The position numbers were made by a program, and so were the translations under genes. Under the pieces are notes generated by a model. It was given only the letters and a program-made list of their open reading frames with translations, did not search any database and had not been told where the DNA came from. From Pseudomonadota bacterium (GTDB lineage Bacteria; Pseudomonadota; Gammaproteobacteria; Competibacterales; Competibacteraceae): 64,000 bases of DNA. How positions within the stretch are numbered: the first letter of the stretch is position 1; every line of letters starts with the position of its first letter. The stretch lies in assembly GCA_022709365.1 (NCBI GenBank), contig JAKLIY010000011.1:44251-108250 (forward strand), given 5' to 3'. This document shows positions 20,943 through 30,648 of this stretch, one piece after another.

Positions 20943-20986
20943 ATAGCCATCTTCCCCCAGCGCCTCAGCGCCTTAGTGTTTCCATT

Positions 20987-21853
20987 ATGAGCTGGTACGA
21001 AAAACTCGTTCCCTCGCGGATCCGCACCGACGGACGCAATAAACACCAGATTCCTGAAGGACTCTGGAGTAAATGCGAAGAATGTGGCGCAGTGTTGTAC
21101 GGCGCTGAACTCGAACGCAACCTGCGGGTATGCCCCAAGTGTAGTCATCACATGTACCTCAGCGCTCGCCAGCGTCTGCAAAGTTTTCTCGACGAAGACG
21201 GCGTGACGGAAATTGGCGAGGACATCGAACCGACCGATTTTCTGAAATTCAAGGACAGCAAGAAATACAAGGACCGACTGGCGCAGGCGCAGAAATCCAG
21301 CAACGAGAAAGATGCACTAATCGCTCTGCGTGGCCTGTTGAAAGGGATGCCGGTCGTCGCCATCGCTTTTGAGTTTGAATTCATGGCCGGCTCGATGGGT
21401 TCAGTCGTCGGCGAACGCTTTGTCCGCGCCGCCCAGACCGCGCTACAGGAGCATATTCCCTTCATCTGTTTCGCCGCCAGTGGCGGAGCGCGGATGCAGG
21501 AAGCGCTGGTGTCGCTGATGCAAATGGCCAAAACCAGCGCCGTGTTGACCCGGTTGGCCGAACACGGCGTTCCCTACATCTCGGTGTTGACTCATCCGAC
21601 CACTGGCGGCGTCTCCGCCAGTCTGGCGATGCTGGGCGATATCAATGTCGCTGAACCCAAAGCGCTGATCGGCTTCGCTGGGCCGCGTGTCATCGAACAG
21701 ACGGTGCGCGAAAAACTGCCGGAAGGGTTCCAACGCAGTGAGTTTCTGCTGGAACACGGCGCCATCGATATGATCGTGGATCGCCGCGAACTGCGCGACC
21801 GATTAGCCAGTCTGCTGGCGATGCTAACTGGTCGCGACGCACGGGCAGCGTAA
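20987..21853 (+). CDS. accD: Acetyl-CoA carboxylase carboxyltransferase beta subunit
   Basis: 288 residues. It opens with [16 protein letters not shown] and a four-cysteine zinc ribbon (CEECG, then CPKC about 20 residues on), followed by the crotonase-like core ([39 protein letters not shown]). With AccA it transfers carboxyl from carboxybiotin to acetyl-CoA. The ATG at 20987 gives the family N-terminus; the frame extends to 20939, overlapping trpA, but that extension is not conserved-looking. Confidence 0.96.
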   Translation: MSWYEKLVPSRIRTDGRNKHQIPEGLWSKCEECGAVLYGAELERNLRVCPKCSHHMYLSARQRLQSFLDEDGVTEIGEDIEPTDFLKFKDSKKYKDRLAQAQKSSNEKDALIALRGLLKGMPVVAIAFEFEFMAGSMGSVVGERFVRAAQTALQEHIPFICFAASGGARMQEALVSLMQMAKTSAVLTRLAEHGVPYISVLTHPTTGGVSASLAMLGDINVAEPKALIGFAGPRVIEQTVREKLPEGFQRSEFLLEHGAIDMIVDRRELRDRLASLLAMLTGRDARAA

Positions 21854-21887
21854 GGAACGGCAAAGGACTGTTTGGGAAAAGTCAGAT

Positions 21888-23180
21888 ATGCGATTTTCAG
21901 AATTGGACAACTGGCTACGCTGGCAGGAAACCCTGCATCCCCGAACCATCGACCTCGGTCTGGAGCGGGTGCGGACCGTATTACGCCGACTGCAACCGGA
22001 ACCGCCAGCGCAGACGATCATCACCGTGGGCGGCACCAACGGCAAAGGCTCCTGCGTGGCTTTTCTGGACGCGATGCTGCGCGCCGCCGGCTACCGGGTC
22101 GGGGCTTACACGTCGCCGCATCTGCTGCGCTATAACGAACGCATTCGGATCAATGGGATGGAAGCGGCGGATGCAGCGCTCTGCCGGGTTTTTGCCCGCA
22201 TCGACGCCGCACGGGGTGATGTCTCCCTCACCTACTTTGAATTCGGCACACTGGCGGCTTTGGAATTGTTTCGGGAAGCCAGTGTAGACGTTGCGGTGCT
22301 GGAAGTCGGTCTGGGCGGGCGACTGGACGCAGTGAACATCGTGGACGCTGACGCCGCCCTGGTCGTCAGCGTCGCCCTCGACCATACCAACTGGCTGGGT
22401 TCGGATCGCGACAGCATCAGTTATGAAAAAGCCGGTATTTATCGCCCCGAACGACCGGCCATCTGCGCTGATCCCGATCCACCGCCGCGCCTGATTCAAT
22501 ACGCCGAGGGCATCCATGCACGGTTACTCTGCGTGGACCGCGACTATCATTTCGCCCGTACCGGCTCAACCTGGCGCTGGCAGTCGGGTACACATTGCCT
22601 TGATCATCTGCCCTTGCCGACGCTGGCTGGCGACCATCAACTGGGCAACGCCGCCGCTGCACTCATGACGCTGACCAGCCTGGGCGACCGCCTGTCAGTC
22701 CCACCCGAGGCAATCCGCGCCGGACTGACCAGCGCCGAATTGCCTGGGCGCTGTCAGATCATTCCCGGCCCGGTTGAATGGATTCTCGACGTGGCCCACA
22801 ATCCGCGTGCGGCGACAGTGCTGGCGGATCATTTGCGGGCGCGTCCCTGCATGGGGCGCACCTGGGCGATGATCGGGTTGCTGGCCGACAAGGACGCACC
22901 GGGCGTAATCGAGGCATTGACCGAGACCATCGATGCATGGTACGCAATCACGCTTGACGGCGACCGGGGACGGACGGGCGACGAACTGGCGACGTTGCTT
23001 CGCGCGACCGGCGCCCGTGCTGAAGCGACCGATATCCAGGAAGCTTGCCGGGTTCTCCAGACGACCGCCTGTCCAGGCGACCGTATCGTTGTACTGGGTT
23101 CATTCCACACCGTCGCCCCGGTGCTGGCGATCCAGCCCTGGTTATCAAATTCCCCCTTGCCGCCATCTCGGGAGGCCTGA
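21888..23180 (+). CDS. folC: Folylpolyglutamate synthase / dihydrofolate synthase
   Basis: 430 residues of the Mur-ligase-like family: P-loop TVGGTNGKGSCVAFLDAML near residue 48, the central ATPase segment VGLGGRLDAVNIVD, DHTNWLG, and a C-terminal domain with DVAHNPRAATVLADHL. It makes dihydrofolate and adds glutamates to folates. Located between accD and dedD as in other gammaproteobacteria. Its stop is two bases before the TTG start of dedD, and a GGAGG inside its last codons serves that gene. Confidence 0.95.
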   Translation: MRFSELDNWLRWQETLHPRTIDLGLERVRTVLRRLQPEPPAQTIITVGGTNGKGSCVAFLDAMLRAAGYRVGAYTSPHLLRYNERIRINGMEAADAALCRVFARIDAARGDVSLTYFEFGTLAALELFREASVDVAVLEVGLGGRLDAVNIVDADAALVVSVALDHTNWLGSDRDSISYEKAGIYRPERPAICADPDPPPRLIQYAEGIHARLLCVDRDYHFARTGSTWRWQSGTHCLDHLPLPTLAGDHQLGNAAAALMTLTSLGDRLSVPPEAIRAGLTSAELPGRCQIIPGPVEWILDVAHNPRAATVLADHLRARPCMGRTWAMIGLLADKDAPGVIEALTETIDAWYAITLDGDRGRTGDELATLLRATGARAEATDIQEACRVLQTTACPGDRIVVLGSFHTVAPVLAIQPWLSNSPLPPSREA

Positions 23181-23182
23181 TT

Positions 23183-24181
23183 TTGGACAATCGTTTGACC
23201 CAACGCCTCGTAGGCGCCGCCGTCATCGCGGCGCTAGCGGTTCTTTTTGTGCCAGAAATGCTGGAAGAACCACAGAAAACGACGCCCACTGCCCAGCCGA
23301 CGCCCACTCCTGCGCCGCTGCAAACGCCACCGACGCTGACTTTCTCGCAATCCCAGCCCACTCCGCCTCCGGCCACCGTTACCCCACCCGTGCCCCCGCC
23401 GAGTCCCGTCCCGTCTGCCGAAGCCCCTGTAGCTATTGCGCCGGTTGCGTCCGCACCGTTGCCAGCTACTGCTACCGACGCGGCTAAAGCGGTGCAAGCT
23501 CAGGAAGAAGCTGTCCGCCGCAAGGTCCAGGAAGCCAAAGCCAAGGCGGAAGCCGAACGCATTGCCGCCGCCAAGGCCCGTGCCGAAGCCGCCCGCCGTG
23601 CTGCTCAGGCGGAAGCCGCCAAGACCCGCGCCCAAGCGGAAGCGGAGCGTCGGGCGTCTGCTGAAGCAGATGCGGTGCGCCGGGAAGCCGCTCAGGCCAA
23701 GGTGACACCCCCTTCGGAACGGCCCACGGCCGCCTCACAAACCGAAGCCGCCCGCGCCGCCGAAGCCGCCCGCGCCGAAGCCGCCCGCGCCGAAGCCGCT
23801 CACCGTAACGCGCAGGTCGAAGCCGCCCGCCGCGATGCTCAAGCCGAAGCCGCCCGCACCGAAGCCGCTCGCGCTGAAGCTGCGCGTCGTAAAGCGCAAG
23901 TCGAGTCGACCCGAACGGCCAGTGTTAATCCCGCCAAGCCGCCCCCCACGCTACCCAAGCTGGAACTGGTCTCCCGATCCGAAATACCGCCGCCACCTCC
24001 CAAAGCACCTGCGCCACAACCGCCAACGCCAGCCAGTGGTGGTTCGCTAGCTGGCAGTTATGCGATCCAGGAAAACGCTTTTGCCGTGCGCGACCAGTAT
24101 CGTAGCCGCAATATCCGGGCCGAGGTTGAACGAATCATGGTCAGCGGTCGGCCAATGTACCAAGTCCGTATCTGGCGTTGA
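23183..24181 (+). CDS. dedD: DedD-like SPOR protein with an alanine-rich repeat region
   Basis: About 332 residues. The TTG at 23183 is chosen because GGAGG (23171-23175) sits seven bases upstream and the next residues (DNRLTQRLVGAAVIAALAVL) form the expected N-terminal membrane anchor. A proline/threonine-rich periplasmic linker follows, then a long Ala/Glu/Arg region with repeats of the type EAARAEAARAEAAHRNAQVE (about residues 190-255). The C-terminal SPOR-like end (GSYAIQENAFAVRDQYRSRN to MYQVRIW) is short: the usual LGSF strand segment is missing and the last helix absent. Septal peptidoglycan binding through SPOR is known for the family; here the domain may be weakened. Confidence 0.8.
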   Translation: MDNRLTQRLVGAAVIAALAVLFVPEMLEEPQKTTPTAQPTPTPAPLQTPPTLTFSQSQPTPPPATVTPPVPPPSPVPSAEAPVAIAPVASAPLPATATDAAKAVQAQEEAVRRKVQEAKAKAEAERIAAAKARAEAARRAAQAEAAKTRAQAEAERRASAEADAVRREAAQAKVTPPSERPTAASQTEAARAAEAARAEAARAEAAHRNAQVEAARRDAQAEAARTEAARAEAARRKAQVESTRTASVNPAKPPPTLPKLELVSRSEIPPPPPKAPAPQPPTPASGGSLAGSYAIQENAFAVRDQYRSRNIRAEVERIMVSGRPMYQVRIWR

Positions 24182-24199
24182 GGTTTCTACGAGCGCGCT

Positions 24200-24691
24200 A
24201 TGAACTGGGCCGACTACCTCATCGTCATCCTGATTGCTCTTTCCATGCTGATTGGATTGTGGCGCGGTTTGTTGCGCGAGGTCATTTCGCTGGCGACCTG
24301 GATCGCCGCCTTTGCCATTGCCTTTCTATTCGCTGAAGATGGCGCTGTGCATCTCGCTTCCCACATCGCTACCCCGTCGTTGCGGATCGCTGCGGCCTTT
24401 GGAGGCCTGTTTCTCGCAACGTTGCTGCTCGGCGGACTCATCGGCCTGATTGCTTCCTATCTGGTCGATTACACCGGCCTGACCGGCACCGACCGGTTAT
24501 TGGGTACGGTTTTTGGTCTGGCGCGCGGCGCGGCCATCATCGTCGTTCTGGTATTGGCGGCGGGGTTGACGCCACTGCCCAAGGACCCCTGGTGGCAGCA
24601 ATCGCTGCTGCTGGACCGTTTCCAGGAAGGAGCACTCTGGTTACGGGATTTCCTGCCGCCGGAATTGGCCCAGAACGTTCAATTCCCTTAA
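24200..24691 (+). CDS. cvpA: CvpA family membrane protein
   Basis: 163 residues with four hydrophobic helices and the CvpA start (NWADYLIVILIALSMLIGLW, RGLLREVISLATWIAAF), a TDRLLGTVFGLARG loop and a short soluble tail. CvpA is named for colicin V production in E. coli and is linked to envelope homeostasis. Position between dedD and purF is the conserved one. purF follows after 24 bases and is probably co-transcribed. Confidence 0.93.
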   Translation: MNWADYLIVILIALSMLIGLWRGLLREVISLATWIAAFAIAFLFAEDGAVHLASHIATPSLRIAAAFGGLFLATLLLGGLIGLIASYLVDYTGLTGTDRLLGTVFGLARGAAIIVVLVLAAGLTPLPKDPWWQQSLLLDRFQEGALWLRDFLPPELAQNVQFP

Positions 24692-24715
24692 GTTCGTTCA
24701 CCGAGGGTAGCGCCT

Positions 24716-26227
24716 ATGTGTGGAATCATCGGCATTGCGGGACGGAATCCGGTTAATCAAAGTCTGTTCGATGGCCTGACCGTGCTGCAGCACCGGGGAC
24801 AGGATGCCGCCGGGATCGTAACCTGCCATGAAGGCCGCCTGTTTCTGCGCAAGGACAACGGTCTGATCCGCGACGTGGTGCGCACTCGTCACATGCGTAA
24901 TTTGCAGGGCAATATTGGCATCGGCCATGTGCGTTACCCGACCGCTGGCAGTGCGGATTCCGCTGAGGCCCAGCCGTTCTACGTCAACTCGCCCTTTGGT
25001 ATCACCCTGGCCCACAACGGCAACCTGACCAACTCGGTGCAACTGAAAGACGAGCTGTTTCGCTCCGACCTGCGCCACATCAACACGAATTCTGACTCGG
25101 AAGTCCTGCTCAATGTCTTTGCCCACGAACTGCAACAGCGTAGCCGATTGTCGGTTGACGCCGAGGATATTTTCGCCGCGGTCGCCGCAGTGCATCGACG
25201 GGTGCAGGGCGCTTATGCGGCGGTGACTTTGATCGTCGGTTTCGGTCTGGTAGCGTTCCGCGATCCGCACGGCATCCGGCCTCTGGTGTTTGGTCGCCGG
25301 GAAACCGGCAGTGGTATGGAATACATGGTCGCTTCCGAGAGTGTGGCGTTGGATGCCTTGGATTTTCAGCGGATCCGTGATGTCGCCCCCGGAGAAGCGG
25401 TGATTTTTGATCTGGACGGTCGGATGCACACCCGTCAGTGCGCTGAACATCCTGGCTATTCACCCTGCATCTTTGAGTTCGTCTATCTGGCCCGGCCTGA
25501 TTCGATCCTGGATCAGGTCTCGGTGCATAAGGCCCGGCTGCGCATGGGCGAATATCTGGCGGAAAAAATCTTGCGGGACTGGCCGGAACAGGACATCGAC
25601 GTGGTGATCCCGATTCCTGACACCAGCCGCACTGCCGCTCTGCAAATGGCCTCGATTCTCGGTATCAAATACCGGGAAGGCTTCATCAAAAACCGTTACA
25701 TCGCCCGCACCTTCATCATGCCCGGTCAAAAAACCCGTAAGAAATCAGTCCGGCAAAAACTGAACGCCATTGATCTCGAATTTCGCGGCAAGAACGTGTT
25801 GCTAGTGGACGACTCTATCGTGCGCGGCACCACCTCCGGGGAAATCATCCGCATGGCCCGCGACGCCGGCGCCCGCCGGGTCTATTTTGCGTCCGCTGCA
25901 CCGCCGGTGCGTTATCCCAACGTCTACGGCATCGACATGCCCGCCGCCCACGAACTCATCGCACATAACCGCTCCGAGGAAGAGATCGCCCAGGCGATTG
26001 GTGCCGATCACCTGATTTTCCAGGATCTATCCGACCTGGAAGAGGCGGTGCGGCGCGGCAATCCGGCGCTTCAGCGCTTTGATGCGTCCTGCTTCACCGG
26101 CGAATATGTCACTGGCGACATCGATCAAGCGTATCTGGACTGTTTGGCCCGTGATCGGTCTGATATGGCCCAACGCGCCCGCGAAAGCGCGGATAACGCC
26201 ATCATTGACCTGCACAACAACGCCTGA
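24716..26227 (+). CDS. purF: Amidophosphoribosyltransferase
   Basis: 503 residues. The nucleophilic cysteine is residue 2 (MCGIIGIAG), heading an Ntn glutaminase domain ([19 protein letters not shown]). The phosphoribosyltransferase domain carries [18 protein letters not shown] near residue 360. It catalyses the first committed step of purine synthesis from PRPP and glutamine. No propeptide precedes the cysteine, as in E. coli PurF. cvpA-purF coupling is conserved. Confidence 0.97.
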   Translation: MCGIIGIAGRNPVNQSLFDGLTVLQHRGQDAAGIVTCHEGRLFLRKDNGLIRDVVRTRHMRNLQGNIGIGHVRYPTAGSADSAEAQPFYVNSPFGITLAHNGNLTNSVQLKDELFRSDLRHINTNSDSEVLLNVFAHELQQRSRLSVDAEDIFAAVAAVHRRVQGAYAAVTLIVGFGLVAFRDPHGIRPLVFGRRETGSGMEYMVASESVALDALDFQRIRDVAPGEAVIFDLDGRMHTRQCAEHPGYSPCIFEFVYLARPDSILDQVSVHKARLRMGEYLAEKILRDWPEQDIDVVIPIPDTSRTAALQMASILGIKYREGFIKNRYIARTFIMPGQKTRKKSVRQKLNAIDLEFRGKNVLLVDDSIVRGTTSGEIIRMARDAGARRVYFASAAPPVRYPNVYGIDMPAAHELIAHNRSEEEIAQAIGADHLIFQDLSDLEEAVRRGNPALQRFDASCFTGEYVTGDIDQAYLDCLARDRSDMAQRARESADNAIIDLHNNA

Positions 26228-26253
26228 TTTGACAGGCTGTGGAAGCTCCCCGC

Positions 26254-27444
26254 ATGGATTTCAACGATTTTCCCGACCCCGGCTTCGCCACCTTGGCGGT
26301 GCGCGCTGGACAGACGCGCACGTTGGAAGGCGAACACGCTGAGCCGATTTTCCCCACGTCCAGCTTCGTGTTCGCCAACGCTGCCGAAGCCGCCGCCCGG
26401 TTCAGCGGTGCGGTTCCAGGCAACATCTATTCCCGATTTACTAACCCAACGGTGCGGATGTTTCAGGAGCGACTCGCGGCGCTCGAAGGGGGTGCCGCCT
26501 GTATCGCGACATCCTCCGGCATGGCGGCGATTCTGGCGACTTGTATGACCTTGCTGAAAAGCGGCGATCATATCGTCTCGGCCAGCGGCGTTTTTGGTAC
26601 GACCCTCTCCCTGTTCAATCAGTACCTGAGCAAATTCGGCGTCGCCACGACTTACGTCCGGTTATCGGATTTGTCCGCTTGGGAAGCGGCGATTCGCCCG
26701 GAAACCCGGTTGTTCTATCTGGAAACGCCCTCCAACCCCTTGATGGAACTGGCTGACATCCAGGCGCTGGCCGATTTGGCTCATGCTCACGGTATCTTAT
26801 TGATAGTAGATAATTGCTTCTGCACCCCGGCCCTGCAACAACCGTTCAAATTCGGCGCGGACCTGGTGATCCATTCCGCCACCAAGTATTTGGACGGTCA
26901 GGGCCGCTGCGTCGGCGGGGCTGTCGTCGGCGATGCCCAGCGGGTCGGCGTCGATATTTTCGGCTTCCTGCGCACCGCCGGCCCGACCATGAGTCCGTTC
27001 AACGCCTGGGTGTTTCTCAAAGGGTTGGAAACTTTACAGCTACGAATGCGCGCCTGTAGCGAATCGGCTTGGCAGTTGGCGCACTGGCTGGAAAGTCAGC
27101 CAGCGGTAGAACGGGTTTACTACCCTGGCCTGCCTTCACATCCCCAGCATGAATTGGCGAAACGGCAACAGAGCGCTTTCGGCGGGATCGTCTCTTTCGA
27201 TCTGCGCGGTGGACGGGAAGCCGCCTGGACGGTCATTGACCAGACCCGACTGATTTCAATCACCGCCAATCTCGGCGATACCAAGTCCACCATTACTCAT
27301 CCTGCAACGACCACCCACGGTCGGTTGACGCCCCAGGAGCGGGAACGTGCCGGGATTGGTGATGGGCTGGTCCGGGTTTCCGTGGGATTGGAAGATAGAG
27401 CGGATTTACAGCAGGATTTAGAACGGGGTTTGTCACGTTTGTGA
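26254..27444 (+). CDS. metZ: O-succinylhomoserine sulfhydrylase
   Basis: About 396 residues of the Cys/Met metabolism PLP family. N-terminal FATLAVRAGQTRT, the substrate region SGMAAILA, and the PLP lysine in IHSATKYLDGQGRCVGG. The gene order purF-metZ is that of Pseudomonas, supporting sulfhydrylase (direct sulfide incorporation to homocysteine) over cystathionine gamma-synthase. ATG 26254 follows GGAAG; an in-frame GTG at 26239 is the alternative. Its stop overlaps the next gene's GTG. Confidence 0.9.
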   Translation: MDFNDFPDPGFATLAVRAGQTRTLEGEHAEPIFPTSSFVFANAAEAAARFSGAVPGNIYSRFTNPTVRMFQERLAALEGGAACIATSSGMAAILATCMTLLKSGDHIVSASGVFGTTLSLFNQYLSKFGVATTYVRLSDLSAWEAAIRPETRLFYLETPSNPLMELADIQALADLAHAHGILLIVDNCFCTPALQQPFKFGADLVIHSATKYLDGQGRCVGGAVVGDAQRVGVDIFGFLRTAGPTMSPFNAWVFLKGLETLQLRMRACSESAWQLAHWLESQPAVERVYYPGLPSHPQHELAKRQQSAFGGIVSFDLRGGREAAWTVIDQTRLISITANLGDTKSTITHPATTTHGRLTPQERERAGIGDGLVRVSVGLEDRADLQQDLERGLSRL

Positions 27445-28133
27445 TTAAGGCGATTACCTTCGATCTGGATGACACGCTGTGGGATATCTGGCCGGTCGTC
27501 GAACGCGCCGAGGAGTTGCTGCATGACTGGCTGACAGTGCGTTACCCGCGCATCCCGGAACGGCTCACGCCCCTGGAATTACGGGAACTGTCCAGCGAAG
27601 TGACCGCCGCCTACCCGGAGAGGGCCTATGACCGCACCTGGTTGCGTAAGGAAGCGTTGAATCTGGCGGCGCGGCGGGCGGGTTATCAGGCATTCGATGT
27701 AGAAGGCGCGTTTGAAGTGTTCTTCGTTGCCCGCAACGCCGTGGAACCCTTTGCCGAGGTGCGCCCCACGCTGGAGCGATTGGGTCGGCGCTACCTGCTG
27801 GCGTCGCTGTCCAACGGCAACGCCGACTTGCGGCTGATCGGTCTGGATGACCTGTTCGCGTTTTCCCTGAACGCTATCGATATCGGCGCCGCCAAACCTG
27901 ACCCGCTGTTGTTTAAAGAAGCGAGCCGGCGACTGGCGGTGCGGCCTGATCAGATCGTCCATATCGGTGATGACCCGGAACACGATATTTTCGGCGCAGC
28001 CCGGGCGGGTTTCCGCACCGTCTGGGTCAACCGCACCTGCCGGGACTGGCCCGGCGGACCCAAGGCGGATGCGGAAATCGTTACATTGGATGAGTTGGAG
28101 CCAGTACTGACGGCTTGGGAAGAGCGCGGCTGA
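27441..28133 (+). CDS. HAD-superfamily hydrolase (YjjG/YigB-like)
   Basis: 230 residues. Motif I is AITFDLDDTLWDIWP (nucleophile DxD), motif II LLASLSNGN, motif III lysine in AAKPDPLLF, and motif IV HIGDDPEHDIFGAARAGFRT, all intact. The helical cap lies between motifs I and II. The GTG start overlaps the metZ stop by three bases, so it is coupled to the end of the cluster. YigB-type enzymes dephosphorylate FMN and other phosphates, but the substrate here cannot be assigned. Confidence 0.85.
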   Translation: MIKAITFDLDDTLWDIWPVVERAEELLHDWLTVRYPRIPERLTPLELRELSSEVTAAYPERAYDRTWLRKEALNLAARRAGYQAFDVEGAFEVFFVARNAVEPFAEVRPTLERLGRRYLLASLSNGNADLRLIGLDDLFAFSLNAIDIGAAKPDPLLFKEASRRLAVRPDQIVHIGDDPEHDIFGAARAGFRTVWVNRTCRDWPGGPKADAEIVTLDELEPVLTAWEERG

Positions 28134-28150
28134 AGCGCCGCTCTCCGCGA

Positions 28151-28888
28151 TTACCAGGGAATCGGCTGCCCATCCCGGAAAAAACCGCCGGTCGGTCCAT
28201 CATCCGGCAGCGTCGCCGCCCAGATGATCCCGGCAACGCCCTGGTCCACCGTCCGCTCTGCTTGGGGACCGCCCATGTCGGTGCGCACCCATCCGGGACA
28301 AATGGAGTTGACCAGGATGTTATAGCCCTGCGTTTCTGCCGCCAGGATGCGGGTCAAGGCATTCAGTGCGGTCTTGGAAATTCGGTAGGCCGGCGATTTG
28401 CCTTCCATCCCGCTCAACTGGCCCATGCCGCTGGAAACGTTGACGATGCGGCCATAGTGCTGCTGCTTCATCAGCGGGGTCAATTCCTGCGCCAGGAGCA
28501 GAGGGCCGTAAAGATTGGTTTTCAGGGTCGCCGTCAGGGTTTCCAGGCTGACGTTGAACACACTGGCGCCGCCTGCATCCTCTGCGCCGTGAATGTCGAG
28601 AAAGACCCCGGCATTATTCACTAGGATGTCCACTCGCCCGCACCGGCTATGAATGAACGCACCCAACTCGGCTACGCTGCTTTCCGAAGTAACCTCCAAG
28701 GGCTGAAACAAGATATCCAGTCCCTCCGCCAGTAATTTCTCCATGGCGACTTCCCCCTTGCCGGCATTACGACTGGTGATGATGACCCGGATGTCCCGCT
28801 TGGCGAGTTGCCGGGCCGTTTCCAGCCCTAACCCCCGGTTAGCGCCTGTGACCACGGCCACCGGTTTATCACTTTTGCCACTCAACAT
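28151..28888 (-). CDS. Short-chain dehydrogenase/reductase (carbonyl-reductase-like)
   Basis: 245 residues. Classical SDR: cofactor motif VVTGANRGLGLETARQLA, NNAG in ILVNNAGVFLD, catalytic serine in NVSSGMGQLSG and YRISKTALNAL (YxxxK). The sequence resembles plant/animal carbonyl reductase (SDR21C-like), normally NADPH-dependent. GGAGG precedes the ATG by about five bases. It stands alone, convergent with the HAD gene. Substrate unknown. Confidence 0.88.
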   Translation of the reverse strand: MLSGKSDKPVAVVTGANRGLGLETARQLAKRDIRVIITSRNAGKGEVAMEKLLAEGLDILFQPLEVTSESSVAELGAFIHSRCGRVDILVNNAGVFLDIHGAEDAGGASVFNVSLETLTATLKTNLYGPLLLAQELTPLMKQQHYGRIVNVSSGMGQLSGMEGKSPAYRISKTALNALTRILAAETQGYNILVNSICPGWVRTDMGGPQAERTVDQGVAGIIWAATLPDDGPTGGFFRDGQPIPW

Positions 28889-29066
28889 GGTTGTTTCCTC
28901 CAGCTACTTCTCCGGGAAGTACGCCTTGATAGTTGCTGCTATTTCAGTCTGTTGTTTTATTCATACTTGATGTTGTAAATATTAACAGTATCTTACTGGG
29001 GAACAACAGGAAAATCGAGGCATTAATCTGATGTCTCTCCACCTCTGACTGAAAAGGTCTCTGTTT

Positions 29067-29477
29067 ATGCAATCGCTCCGATTCTTGATGATGGTTGTCT
29101 GGCTGGCGGGCGGCGCTGGCGCATACGCTGAAGGCAGCGGTCTTTCGCAAGGCTCCGCGCTCTCCGCGGAAGGGGCATCGACCTTGGTCGCAGGCAGCGT
29201 GGAGGTCATCGCCGGTTCGCCCACGTTGACCGTGCAGGCGGTCAATGCCGTTGCGGAAGGCGCAGTGGTCGTCCTGCAGGGTGTATCGACCGCCGCCACC
29301 GTGTCGGTCAAGGTCACACCCGAAATCGCTGGCGGCTTATCGAAAGCGATGGGCGGCACTGTCGAGGTGATCACTGAGGCGTCCGGTTATGCCCTGATCT
29401 ATGCGGGAAAAATGATCGCTTTTATCCCGAATGCCGTTAGCCAGAAATTGCTGCATCATGCGCCGCATCCGCAATGA
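29067..29477 (+). CDS. Exported hypothetical protein, Val/Ala/Gly-rich
   Basis: 136 residues. A signal peptide is evident (MQSLRFLMMVVWLAGGAGAY, cleavage likely after AYA). The mature part consists of short beta-like repeats (TLVAGSVEVIAGSPTLTVQA, VVVLQGVSTAATVSVKVTPE), ending in a hydrophobic stretch ALIYAGKMIAFIPNAV. I do not recognise it. It overlaps the following DUF2145 gene by ATGA, so the two probably act together in the periplasm or outer envelope. Confidence 0.8.
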   Translation: MQSLRFLMMVVWLAGGAGAYAEGSGLSQGSALSAEGASTLVAGSVEVIAGSPTLTVQAVNAVAEGAVVVLQGVSTAATVSVKVTPEIAGGLSKAMGGTVEVITEASGYALIYAGKMIAFIPNAVSQKLLHHAPHPQ

Positions 29478-30331
29478 CTAGATCGGGAAGGCGACAGCTC
29501 AGGATTGTGCTGCTCGGTGCTTTTCTGACCCTGCTGGCGACGGTGGCATGGGCGGGAACGGCCTGCACTGAGAAGCCTCTGACCCCCGAAGGGCTGGCGA
29601 ACGCCTCCCGTTTAGGAGTGAAGGTGTTTGAGACGCTGGAGCGCAGCAGCGCCCAAGTGGTCATCCTGGGCCGGGTGGGCACCGACCTGTCGAAATACGG
29701 TCTGCGTTTTAGCCATGTGGGCTTTGCCATCCGCGAGCATTCCCAAGGTCGCTGGACGGTGATTCATCTGCTCAACCGGTGCGGAACGGATGTTTCCGGG
29801 CTTTACGATGAAGGTCTGATCCACTTTTTTCTGGATGATCCGTTTGCCTACGAGGCATTGATCGCCGTGCCGAGTCCCGGCGTCCAGCAAGACTTGGTGA
29901 GCGCCTTGCGCAGTCCGCTGGTCTGGCGCTTGCACCAACCCCGCTATAACACGATTGCCCACCCGCAATCCCCGGATTTCCAGAACAGCAACCAATGGTT
30001 GCTGGAACTGACGGTTGCGGCGCTGGCGAAGGGCGCAGTTCATCATCGCAGCGAGGCGCAGCACCATCCACTGATGCAATCCTACCAGCCCGAGACGATC
30101 CGGATTGACCGGTTGACCCGGATAGGCGGCGGCCTGTTCAAGGCGAATCTGACGTTTACCGATCATCCCCTGGCAGATCGGTTAAAGGGCGAATATCAGA
30201 CCGTCACCGTGCGTTCGGTGATCCGCTTTCTGCAGCGGTCCGGATGGCTGGAGCGGATGCAATTCGTCGATCTCAACACCACCCGCTCTGTTGCCGGGGC
30301 TGATTTGGAACAGGCGCTGGGACGGTTATAG
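29474..30331 (+). CDS. DUF2145 family exported protein
   Basis: 285 residues with an N-terminal signal peptide (LRIVLLGAFLTLLATVAWAG) and the conserved body of DUF2145: SQVVILGRVG-like AQVVILGRVGTDLSKYGLRF, SHVGFAI, and HLLNRCGTD. The histidine in FSHVGFA and the cysteine in NRCGTD recall NlpC/YiiX-type papain-like folds, but this is inference. Translationally coupled (ATGA) to the upstream exported protein. Confidence 0.85.
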   Translation: MTRSGRRQLRIVLLGAFLTLLATVAWAGTACTEKPLTPEGLANASRLGVKVFETLERSSAQVVILGRVGTDLSKYGLRFSHVGFAIREHSQGRWTVIHLLNRCGTDVSGLYDEGLIHFFLDDPFAYEALIAVPSPGVQQDLVSALRSPLVWRLHQPRYNTIAHPQSPDFQNSNQWLLELTVAALAKGAVHHRSEAQHHPLMQSYQPETIRIDRLTRIGGGLFKANLTFTDHPLADRLKGEYQTVTVRSVIRFLQRSGWLERMQFVDLNTTRSVAGADLEQALGRL

Positions 30332-30352
30332 CCGCGCCGGGTAGAATCGCAT

Positions 30353-30378
30353 AAAAAAGGGCGCTTTCGCGCCCCTTT
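30353..30378 (+). terminator. Terminator after the DUF2145 gene (bidirectional form)
   Basis: GGGCGC TTTC GCGCCC (30359-30374) is flanked by six A (30353-30358) and CCTTTC. It closes the plus-strand operon; on the minus strand the T-run is better. Confidence 0.7.
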
Positions 30379-30648
30379 CAATCACTGATAAATCAAGTTT
30401 TAAATCCCTAAATCTGCTCCCGTTCCTCTAAACGCATCCTGGATTTGTCTACCGCTTCTAGTGTAAATGTATCTGGGTAACGCCAAGCCAATTGGACTCC
30501 CACATCTTGACTGCCAAGACGGTATCTACACATACACCTTCGGTTGGAAACACTAAAACCTACCGAGAATTGGTATTAGATGTTGCTTATACTTTTTCAA
30601 ACCGACGCAGTTGGACATATTGAGAAGGATATGCTCCTCGGAAAATCT
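30379..30648. other. Intergenic region with a possible gene remnant
   Basis: No confident gene. On the minus strand a 41-codon frame (30533-30408) reads RYRLGSQDVGVQLAWRYPDT and ends LEEREQI. It looks like the C-terminal tail of a protein rather than random sequence, so it may be a remnant. It is richer in AT than its neighbours. Confidence 0.3.

Noticed and set aside
23745..23910. Repetitive DNA resembling a repeat array
   Set aside because: The repeats are in frame codons for Ala/Glu/Arg within dedD, without uniform spacers, so not CRISPR.
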